Below the pieces are notes generated by a model. It was given only the letters and a program-made list of their open reading frames with translations. It had not been told where the DNA came from and made no database searches. A DNA stretch of 64,000 bases from positions 49,656,204 through 49,720,203 of the forward strand of contig JAPTYO010000002.1 in assembly GCA_036873135.1 (NCBI GenBank). Reading direction: 5' to 3'. The DNA is from Clarkia xantiana subsp. parviflora. Taxonomy: Eukaryota; Streptophyta; Magnoliopsida; Myrtales; Onagraceae. Position numbers and translations under genes: made by a program. Of this stretch, positions 32,665 to 41,425 are shown in pieces; within the stretch, counting starts at the first letter, position 1; the number at the start of each line of letters is the position of its first letter.

Positions 32665-33201
32665 ATGGCTGACCCGGTACAGTTCTACGAGCCATGCAAT
32701 ATGGACGGCATGGATTATGATGCATGGAGAGATAATGTTATGGATCTTCTAATCGCTGTGGATCTTGACGATCAGATCAATCCGACGGCGGATAGGCTGA
32801 GCTTGGACGAATACAAAAACCCACATGATAGCAACAGCAAGAAAAGGTTGAGGAAGGATCGAAATGCACGAGAGTTGATCCTCTTGCGGCTGTCAGATGA
32901 AGTAGAAGAAGAGTTTACGCAACCCAGTGCATTGCATCTTTGGTGTGCCATATACCTTCGCTTCGGGGGTAAGGCCGCCGAAGCAAGAGCCTTGATGGCG
33001 GAATACTTCAGTGTTCTATGCAGTGATGACGGCATAATAGCCTATCATGATCGCGCTGATGAGTTAGACGTATGGACTCGGGCTCAGAAGGTAATGAGGA
33101 TGTTTCTTCTTTCATGGCTTGTTAACGAGAAAGGCCTAACGTGTTTGATCAAATCGATCAAGACTACGATGGACCTATTCGAAACAGATGAGAAAGAATG
33201 A
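32665..33201 (+). CDS. gag-like gene of copia copy D (178 codons, uninterrupted)
   Basis: The frame opens at ATG 32665 in the same context as the gag of copy F (ATG at 1232) and reads through to TGA at 33199. An in-frame extension upstream to 32557 lies in LARD B sequence and is not part of the gene. The product has a MADPVQFYEPCNMDGMDYDA start, a KKRLRKDRNARE basic segment, an LHLWC and GGKAAEA segment and a DVWTR segment, all shared with copy F. It is shorter than a usual copia Gag, and homology to F and E continues beyond the stop, so the stop probably truncates it. No zinc knuckle is seen. The Gag assignment rests on order (PBS, leader, this frame, later RT). Expression is doubtful, since LARD B and LARD A separate it from its LTR promoter by about 27 kb. 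Confidence 0.6.
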   Translation: MADPVQFYEPCNMDGMDYDAWRDNVMDLLIAVDLDDQINPTADRLSLDEYKNPHDSNSKKRLRKDRNARELILLRLSDEVEEEFTQPSALHLWCAIYLRFGGKAAEARALMAEYFSVLCSDDGIIAYHDRADELDVWTRAQKVMRMFLLSWLVNEKGLTCLIKSIKTTMDLFETDEKE

Positions 33202-34117
33202 AATTTTCCAAAAAAGCCCGAGGCATTCGATGAAATATTCATCGGTATACTGAAATGCTTGGCAACCCTCAGCAAAAAGAAGTCTAAACGATGATCCGGT
33301 GCTTTACTTACCATGATATCAGTACCTTTGGGTACATTTCGGTTAAGACATCTAGTCCATCAAACTTCTTCATGACTGCTTCGAGTTTGAGATCTGAGAC
33401 CCCAGTATTGTTCAGTGTTTGTTTTTCTATTTGTTTAATTTATGAATTTGGAATACATTGTTTTGGTTTAATTGAATAAAGTAGTTACCTTTCGTTTCGA
33501 AAAGTATTCTGCTTATCAAGGTTAATCGACTTGGTTAAGAACGGGATCGATCTGAAATAAATAAATAACCAAAATGAGAATGACATCATAAATGACAGAA
33601 TCAAGCAAATCCATACATTTCCTCCAACATCTAAATCTATGGACTAGATCATGCCATTGAAATCCATCGATTGCGTAGCTCTGAGAATTAACCGATTAGA
33701 ACTCTTTCTTTATTACTCCATTGAATGAAATAAACTGTAATGATGATCATGTTTGAAACCGATTGGATTAGATTGAATTAAACTCAGAAATGAAACGATA
33801 GACGGAACACATCGATTTCATAAAAAGAATTTAATAATGAAGTGTTTGAATAATGATGTCCTAAATTTTCGTTTGCATTCCTTCGGAAACAACTTATTGA
33901 TAACATTTACATCGGTAGAGGCTTCGGAAGCTACCACGACCTTGTAAAAGTATCAGCTGACGCATAAGGTGAAAACCTAAAACGCTCAGTTCGGAGATGG
34001 GATAAAATCTCTGAGATAAGTTAGCAAACGAAGAAGGATGAAGTCGGTTAAATGATTTTCCTTCGATAAGCCTTGAACGATAAGTCAGGCTATGCATTCA
34101 AGTTAAAAGACACACTT
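33202..34117 (+). pseudogene. Degenerate central region of copia copy D, left part
   Basis: This is colinear with the reverse complement of copy E around 59800-60780, with shared words such as AATTTAATAATGAAGTGTTT and GATAAG next to GTTA[A/G]CAAACGAA. In an intact copia element protease and integrase would lie here. I cannot read a zinc-binding or DDE motif in it. It ends in CACTT, the G2 target site, and resumes at 52557. Confidence 0.5.
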
Positions 34118-34830
34118 TGTTGCGTCCTGGATGAACTGGGTCGTAGGGACGCGTCTGTCTGAGTGGATGAGCGGGCTTTCGGGCTGTAACCCTTCGTCTG
34201 AAAGAGGTTTTCGCCTTGTGCCACTAACGAGTGTTCGGTTTTATCGCTGAGTCTCGGAAAGGTCTGTGTCTCGAAAGGCGATTGCGTCTCAAGAGGCGTC
34301 TCTGTCTCGAAAGGCGGTTGTGTCTCGGGAGAGCGGATGTGTCTCAGGAAAGCGGATGGCAGTCTGTGCACACGTCTGAACGTCTGGAGCCCTGGTTCCT
34401 GCACGAAGGGCCAGTACTAGCACGGAGAGGGGGGGTGGTGCTAGTGGAGCCCTCTCCGATGCCTAAGTCACAATAGGGCTAAAAAGGTAATTCTAGAGAG
34501 AGAAAGTATTTCTAGGGAGAAGTCAGAGCTCAAAAGCGGTTGGGACCGGACTCGGTTTTAAAGCGGTTTGATGACGGTTCAAAAGCAAGCGGTAACCGTC
34601 ATCAATATTGGCAATGCGCGAACTTGACTTCTCTACACGTAACGGTAATCGCGTAATCTGTAATCGTGCAATACCCGTAGTGCAATCCGGAGGTCCGGTC
34701 CGGACGCGCGTAACGCGCTTCCGGACCGTTTTGACTCTTTGGGTGACGTTTTTCAAGTCGAGATGTAATTTTGACGTGTTTACGAGGCCCGAAATATAAA
34801 TACGAACCCGAATCGGACACATATCCATCA
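34118..34830 (-). repeat. Left (3') LTR of G2
   Basis: 713 bp, against 855 bp for the right LTR. It lacks the segment containing the TATA box (between 34532 and 34545) and part of the GC-rich hairpin region. As the 3' LTR it would not have needed its promoter. Confidence 0.92.
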
Positions 34831-34847
34831 CTTGCCCCCGAGTCAAG
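34831..34847 (-). other. Polypurine tract of G2
   Basis: The minus strand reads CTTGACTCGGGGGCAAG directly before the LTR start TGATGG, identical to G1. Confidence 0.75.
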
Positions 34848-36239
34848 TAACGGTTTAAAACCTTTCTTGACTCTATTTTAAGTTAGGATACGCGTCCAAT
34901 TTGAGCTTGACGCTAACCTTCCGGTTTTGATTGTTGGTTGGACGTAGAAGTTTTGATTTCGTCCGTCCTTTGATTTTCCGACCGAATGACTTTATTTCCT
35001 GTCATCACGGTTAGTGCAATAGAGAATGCGCATATGTAACGTGCAAATATGATTATCGCTAGGGATATAAGCAATTAGGAATACGTCATGCGGACATGCT
35101 TTTATCAACGTGTATGCACGATTAACAGTCATGGCAAGAACGTGATTACGTGACATAAGAAATATAATCCGTATACATCTAAAATGACTTAGTGATTATC
35201 AAATCATGAATCATGCGATATGAAAACATGCGTGTAGAATGACGAGTTTGATATGCGTAATACCAAAGCAATCATGTATGTAGAGGTAAATACTTAGAAG
35301 AGGGTGGAGTATACCGTAAGTACTTAGGCGTGGGTGTAGATGAATTACTCATTTAATCCTTATCACCAAGGAATCTTTTGGGATATGTAATTACACAAAT
35401 CCCCAATCATTCTTCCAGCTCTTTGAGAATTCATTCTTCCTTCTTCTTTGCAGGTAATTGCTTCACCATTTCTAGAAACCATTTGTGTGTTCATAGTTTC
35501 TTCACCGTCGTAAACCTTAGGTGCATCTCGGCAGTTTCGTGTTTGATCCTTGACTTGTTTTCAGAAATTGACACCACCAATCGACACAGGAATTGCAAGG
35601 ATTCCGGCGCCGCCTTCAAAATCGCCGTACGATGTCGCACGCGCCCTCACGCGCCGTCGCGTGCGTGCTGCCCTGCCGGCGCGTGTAACCCACGCGCCGC
35701 CTTCCCGTGCTCCGTTCGCGGCGGTCCTTACCTTTCTGAAATCGTCTCGACGAGTGGAGTCCATTGTGATACTTTTTGTCACATTTTGAGGTAGTCTGAA
35801 AACTCGATTTTATAGGACAGCTTCGTCTTGATTTTTGGATGTTGCCGTATAGTTGTTCCTTTGAACTATTTGTCGTTGTTGTTGCATTGAGCTGCTCATT
35901 GGTGTTCGTATATCGAAAAATTGCTGGTTGGTCATCGTTAGCCCATGCCTTAGACAATTTTTTACTTCCGTGCATAGTCGTGGTAAAATTCCCCATCGGA
36001 CTTATTGCCCCCATGCCTTCGGGTAAAAGCCTTTTGGTCGGTACGTGTAGTTTTTCCTTAATGGGTTTGTTGGTTGTCGGAAGTTTCCAAACGTCTTCGG
36101 GGATAGTCGTTTGTAGTCTTGGTGCCTTAGAAAAATATTTTTCCTAAGTGTTGTCGTGTTTTCTCTTCGCGGTTCGTCACGTTAGTCGCACCGTTTGCAT
36201 GATGGCTTCTTGGGACGTTGGCCAATTTCGTTGCACGTA
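34848..36239. other. Non-coding internal region of G2, left part
   Basis: Colinear with 15145-16555 of G1. Frames such as 35378-35794 (plus) exist in both copies but change by indels between them and show no domain. The GC-rich patch near 35640-35725 is shared. Confidence 0.6.
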
Positions 36240-36289
36240 TCAACTTTGCTATGCGCGTTGACTTTGCTATGAGCGTTGACTTTGCTATG
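36240..36289. repeat. 18-bp tandem repeat of G2, left fragment
   Basis: Two to three units of GTTGACTTTGCTATGCGC, cut by the Tat element inside the unit. The 5-bp target duplication CTATG is itself part of the repeat unit. The other fragment is at 45129-45165. Confidence 0.9.
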
Positions 36290-36988
36290 TGTTGGATCAC
36301 GGTGGAACTCCGGCACGGATCTTGACGGCAATCCTGGCTCCTTTGCTCCACGCAATCCTGCAAGAGGGGATAGACCGGGCGGTGACCCAGAATCCCTCTC
36401 TGATGCTTAAATGAGTATCTCGTCTGACTGGCAAGCAACAGATATCAAAAGTATATTGAACTTAACGTAACCTGATCTGAGGTGACCTCCTGCCCTTTTA
36501 TAGGCAAAGAGGTGTCTCAGGTACCTGGCGAACCGTTAGGGGTGGTTAGCCCGTATCCCGCTTATCTCGTACACGATCTCGCGTATCTTAGCCATGCCCC
36601 GCGTATCTCGGCCACGATCCGTGTATCTTAACCACGTTCCGTATATCTTGGCCACGCCCCGCATATCTTGGCTTTATCCTCTGGTAACGAGTCCCGACTC
36701 CCGTCGGGGACTCCAGAGTTATCTCGTTGTGTCACCGCTCGGGGCCCCTCGTCATCGTGACAGGGCCAATCATTCTCAGGGATTCATCATCGGGGCCTAC
36801 TTAAAGGCTTCTCGTCGGGAGCTTTTAGCTCCACTGTCGGGACCGACTCTGTCGGGACCCTGCTTCGTCGGGACTCCCTTCATCGGGACCCTTCTCCTAG
36901 GTCATCGTGACCTTTACTCTGGGCCTGGTGGGCCTGTTTGCCGTTTCCTCGCCGTTAAAGGGCCTGACGGCTATAATCGGACCCATCA
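36290..36988 (-). repeat. Left (3') LTR of the Tat element
   Basis: 699 bp, TGTTGGATCAC to ACCCATCA on the plus strand. Differences from the other LTR seen by eye are T/C at 36401 and G/T at 36467. TATA box (minus strand) at 36495-36502. Confidence 0.97.
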
Positions 36989-37003
36989 TTTGCCCCCAAG
37001 ACA
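36989..37003 (-). other. Polypurine tract of the Tat element
   Basis: The minus strand reads GTCTTGGGGGCAAA immediately before the LTR start TGATGGGTCC. Confidence 0.8.
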
Positions 37004-37375
37004 TGAGGGACTTTTAGTTCGTCGTGTCTTCCAACTCCCGATTTTTCCAATACTAGAGTCGGGGATCTACTCCTTGGTTCAGTTACTTAAAGTTATCAGT
37101 TTTCTCCTCTACGTTTCCTCAGGGTTTTATGGATAACTGCTATATCCCAAGGGTCTCTTCGGTTTTCTAGCGCATTAAATGCAGCAGATGATGGAGTGAC
37201 GTTTTCGACCCACGTGCCTGATTTTTCGCGCCTGTCCTTTTCTGGAAAGTGCTTTTCAGGCCGTTTCATCATTACGCCCGTTGTCCTTCTGCACGTTTCA
37301 TCTAGACGGTTTAGATTAAGACCTTTCGAATTTGACGACTCGGATCGAAGTGTCCTTTCAACTGTCTTCTTCGAC

Positions 37376-37388
37376 TATAAAACCCTAG
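37376..37388 (+). promoter_or_regulatory. TATA box and telo-box of the antisense gene
   Basis: TATAAAA (37376-37382) overlaps AAACCCTAG (37380-37388), a telo-box. It lies about 160 bp upstream of the ATG at 37546 on the plus strand, that is antisense to the retrotransposon. In plants telo-boxes near the start site are common in promoters of highly expressed growth genes. The arrangement suggests the antisense gene has its own promoter, separate from the LTRs. Confidence 0.6.
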
Positions 37389-37545
37389 CCACAGTCACAA
37401 TTTAACTTTTACCGTCTTCGAATTCTCAAAAGCTCTCTGCGATTTTTCTGCAATTCCCAACTCTGTGCTTTCGAAGATCCTTGGAATCTTCTCCGATCGT
37501 CTTTCCGGCGACACTTCGTTCATCTCTTTCAACCTCTACTCCACC

Positions 37546-40264
37546 ATGTCTGGTAAGGAAACACTCTTCGTTGCTCGTTCGTCTTTTCCTTTTTAATTTC
37601 TTCCAGAATCCCACTGTATTTTCTTGCCCTGGTTGCTTTTCAGACAGCGGTTCCAGCTCCGAGGGGAGAAAACCTTTTAAATTTGACTATGCTCCGAATG
37701 AAATTTCCACCACTGCTTACGATGCAGCTCTTCGAGAGGGTTGCATCACTCTCACCTGGGAACCTCGCTTCCCGTATGATCGGCATCGTCCCTCGAGTGA
37801 CCCTGAGGTTACTCGTCCCCAGAAAGGGGAGGTATTTGTCTCTACGGGACAAATATCAGCGGGGATCAGGTTCCCCTTCTGCGGTAACCTGGTCGAACTG
37901 TGCCAACATTACCAAACACACCCAACTACCTTCTCTCCTCATGCCATCCGCATTTGGAACGCCTTTCAAGTCCTCTGTCTCTGACAGAAGTGGGTCTACA
38001 GCCTCCAGCTTTTCTGGACTTTTTACGGGCTGAAATGCAACGAGGCGGGGGTTTGTGCCTTCTATCCTCGGATGCCCAAATGGAGTAAGCAGCAGCTTGC
38101 CCGGCACGGTTGGACCAGTGACACCTGGAAGGTGGTCAAGGGTCGGGGACTCTTGATTGATACAGGGTCTGACAACAGTAGCTGGAAGAGGAGCTACTTC
38201 TTCATCCAAAATTCTTCTATCCCTTGGCCTCGGTGGGAGGTGGCAGCAGACCCTCCGCCTGCTTTCCACTCCTATGCTGATGAGGACTTCGAGACCCTTC
38301 AATTGATCCAGCTTTATCGTTGGGGGGAGTCCTACACTCCTCTCAATGCTAACTCTCTGGTGGAGCGGGACCTGGTGCATACTGGGGTCCGACTCCTCAG
38401 TATTGTCTCTGGGGGGCAGCTCTTCGACGGCCCTTCTAGCATGGTCCCTTGGGTAAAATCTCTAACTTTTTCTTCGTTTATTGTTTGCAGCCAAGAAGGT
38501 GTCTGTGCTGACCGATTTCTTCCTTAAGCAGGGGGAGACCGATGCTGTCCGCCCCTCGCGGAAGAGGAAGTCTGCCAAGAAGGCTGCTGCTGCCAGGTCG
38601 GGGTCTCCTTCAACGGAGCAACCCAAGCGACCGCGGGTGGATCTGCACCAACTCTTCGAGGTCCAGAATGCTGAAGAAGGTAAACAACTCCGACTCGCTA
38701 TTAAATCGTATAAAAGGATGGTTCCGTTGGACTTGATTTCCTCGACCAAGGAGGGCCGAATTGCTGATGTCAAGAGGATCCTTCGAGGTGAAACTCCCCG
38801 GGTCTTGAAGGCGGGCTACTATCACTTCCGCGGGAAGGATCAATACGTCTCCCGACGTATCATTTGGTGTAAGAATCCCGATGAACTTCCTGACTACCTA
38901 TCTGAAGCTCTTCATCCTCCAGGTGCAGGTCGCTCGGGAGCTTCCTCGGGGGCTGCAGTTTCTACGGATGCACCGCCTTCAGCGGGGGTGCCTCCCTCAG
39001 CTGGAGAGAAGGCACCATCTGGTGAACAGTTTCGCCAGGTGGAGACCCTGGACTCCTCCGAGGAGACCGGCGGGGTTGATCCCCCTCAGCAGCGTCGGAA
39101 GGCGGGGCAATCCCCCTTGAAACCAACCCCTCAGGGGCCGCTTCCCTCGTCTTCTCCACAGCAGCGGGAGCTCTCTCCCATCCATGACTTTTCTCCCTCT
39201 CCTGTCCGGGCTGAGACGGAGATGTGCCCTTCTCTTCCCCGTCCCATCTCTCCCATGGCTCTCGACAGGGACTTCTATAGGCCCTACAACCCTTCGCAGG
39301 CCAATGCCCCCTGGGCTCCGATCCAGACGCTTCAGGGAGTCCCGCTCACACAAGGGGAACAGGACCAAGAGCTGGCCCTGCATCTTCTGGCGGGTTCCAT
39401 CCTGCCTTCTATGCGACATCCGATTTACCTCAATCGGACGCATATGGAGCGGGACGTCAGGGATATGGCTGTGCGCCGCATCGAGGTGGAACTTCACTTT
39501 TTCCTTATTGATCAATAAATCGAGTCTTTTGTCCTTCTAACACTTTTTCCTTTTGACTGCAGGAACTCGGGGATTACAACCGCCTCATCGGGTATATCAT
39601 TGCCTACGATGAGGCCCGGGAGCGGGACCGAGGAGTCCGGGAGCAACTTCAGGCGGATCTCAAGGCCTCCCAGTCTTCGCGGGGAAAGCTGGCCAAGGAG
39701 CTGGCTGTTCTCAATGAGAAGATTCGGGGCCTTCAGCAGCAGATCGCGGACTTCGAGGGGCTCTTGAGGCAGGAGCGGCAGGAACGGGGGGCAGTCGTGG
39801 ATCAGCTGACCCAGGAGAAGAAGGCCGCCGAGGACCAGCTGGTCCTCGAAAGAAAGGCTCTAGAGGAGCTGATCGCGGGGTTCCCGGCACGGCTGGCCGA
39901 AGCGGAGGCCAAGGGTCGGGAGGACTATCGGGAGTCGGAGGGCTTCCAAGCTGACGCCCTGAAGTTCTTCAGCGCGGAGGTGGAGAACACTCTCTTCAAC
40001 GCCGTTGAGGAGCTCCACCTGGAGTACGGGGACGCCATCAATTTTGACAAGTCTCCTTCCCTCGCTCCCTTTGCGAAGAAGTACTTCGCTCTTTCCGAGG
40101 AGAGTGATGGGGGGAGTACTTCGGTAGTTGTCGAGGATGCTTCTGAGCTTCCAAGTGCGGACGCCCCGATAGCCAATCCTCCCAAGGCCAATCCTGCGGA
40201 CCCCTCTGCTACTGACTCCGCGGACCCAACTGCTGCCCATGCTGCCGACAAGGACCAAGCTTGA
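37546..40264 (+). pseudogene. Antisense multi-exon gene of the Tat element (plant 'putative gypsy type transposon' domain protein), one internal stop
   Basis: The exon model is 37546-37552 (ATG TCT G), intron of 91 bp with GTAAGG and TTTTCAG, exon 2 37644-38452, exon 3 from about 38491 or 38496 to 39485, intron of 77 bp (GTGGAA, CTGCAG), exon 4 39563-40264 ending in TGA. The first and last junctions keep the frame. The middle one does not resolve: only about 38-43 nt separate the exons, too short for a normal plant intron. Exon 2 looks like the N-terminal domain of plant proteins annotated as putative gypsy type transposon (Pfam Transposase_28). Exon 3 is basic, then Pro/Ser-rich. Exon 4 is a long Glu/Arg/Gln-rich coiled coil with an Ala/Asp/Pro tail. 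TGA at 37982-37984 interrupts exon 2. Function is unknown; despite the domain name it is not a transposase. Family and position are fairly sure, the gene's integrity is not. Confidence 0.7.
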
Positions 40265-40429
40265 GTGTTTTTATCTTTAGAGTCCTTGTATCTTCTTCTT
40301 TTGCGTTGTTATCGGGCCTTCGAGCCCTTTATCAATATTAGACTCTTTTAGTTCCGATCTTTTGTTGCACTTCTCCGAGTGACTTTCTTCGATTCTCATA
40401 CGTCCTTCCCGACGAGTTAATAATTTGCA

Positions 40430-41400
40430 CCACTTAAGGCGACTTAACATCGAGCGCATCACTTAAGACGACTTTTCGGATACTTAGAATAAACCTAAGT
40501 ATTTGTGCACCACTTAAGGCGGCTTTATCGGGCGCATCACTTAAGACGACTTTTGGATACTTAGAGTAAACCTAAGTATTTGTGCACCACTTAAGGCGGC
40601 TTTCATCGTGCACCACTGAAGGCGACTTTCATCGTGCACCACTGAAGGCGACTTTCATCGTGCACCACTGAAGGCGAATTTTCTCGTGCACCACTGAAGG
40701 CGACTTTCGTCGTGCACCACTGAAGGCGACTTTCATCGTGCACCACTGAAGGCGACTTTTCTCGTGCACCACTGAAGGCGACTTTTCTCGTGCACCACTG
40801 AAGGCGACTTTCGTCGTGCACCACTGAAGGCGACTTTCATCGTGCACCACTGAAGGCGACTTTTCTCGTGCACCACTGAAGGCGACTTTCGGATACTTAG
40901 AATAAACCTAAGTATTGTGCACCACTGAAGGCGACTTTCATCATGCACCACTGAAGGCGACTTTTCTCGTGCACCACTGAAGGCGACTTTCGTCGTGCAC
41001 CACTGAAGGCGACTTTCATCGTGCACCACTGAAGGCGACTTTCACCGTGCACCACTGAAGGCGACTTTCGTCGTGCACCACTGAAGGCGACTTTCATCGT
41101 GCACCACTGAGGGCGACTTTCACCGTGCACCACTGAGGGCGACTTTCACCGTGCACCACTGAAGGCGACTTAACCTTGTGCACCACTGAAGGCGACTTTC
41201 ATCGTGCACCACTGAAGGCGACTTTTGTACTTAACATAAATCTAAGGACAATTCTTGTTTGGAAGCAAACTCTTTATTTATTGGCATAAAATAGGTTTAC
41301 ATTGAATTTAAACGATAAATAGCATACACCACTTAAGGCGATTTTATTGGGCACCACTTAAGGCGACTTTATCGGGCGCCACTTAAGGCGACTTTCTTCG
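40430..41400. repeat. 26-bp tandem repeat array of the Tat element
   Basis: The core is about two dozen units of CGTGCACCACTGAAGGCGAC plus TTTCAT (40605-41225). Diverged CACCACTTAAGGCGACTT units stand on both sides (40430-40600 and 41325-41395). The segment GGATACTTAGAATAAACCTAAGTATT interrupts the array several times and contains an inverted repeat. The array lies between the 3' ends of the two convergent genes. Confidence 0.95.
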
Positions 41401-41425
41401 AGCATGGTGTTTCTTCAAGTGTTCA

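Noticed and set aside
37481..37545. Upstream in-frame start at 37481 for the antisense gene
   Set aside because: It would read through the 91-nt intron. The ATG at 37546 splices cleanly into exon 2.
40597..41225. Possible CRISPR array, because of regular direct repeats
   Set aside because: The units are contiguous with no unique spacers and lie in a plant retrotransposon. It is a minisatellite.
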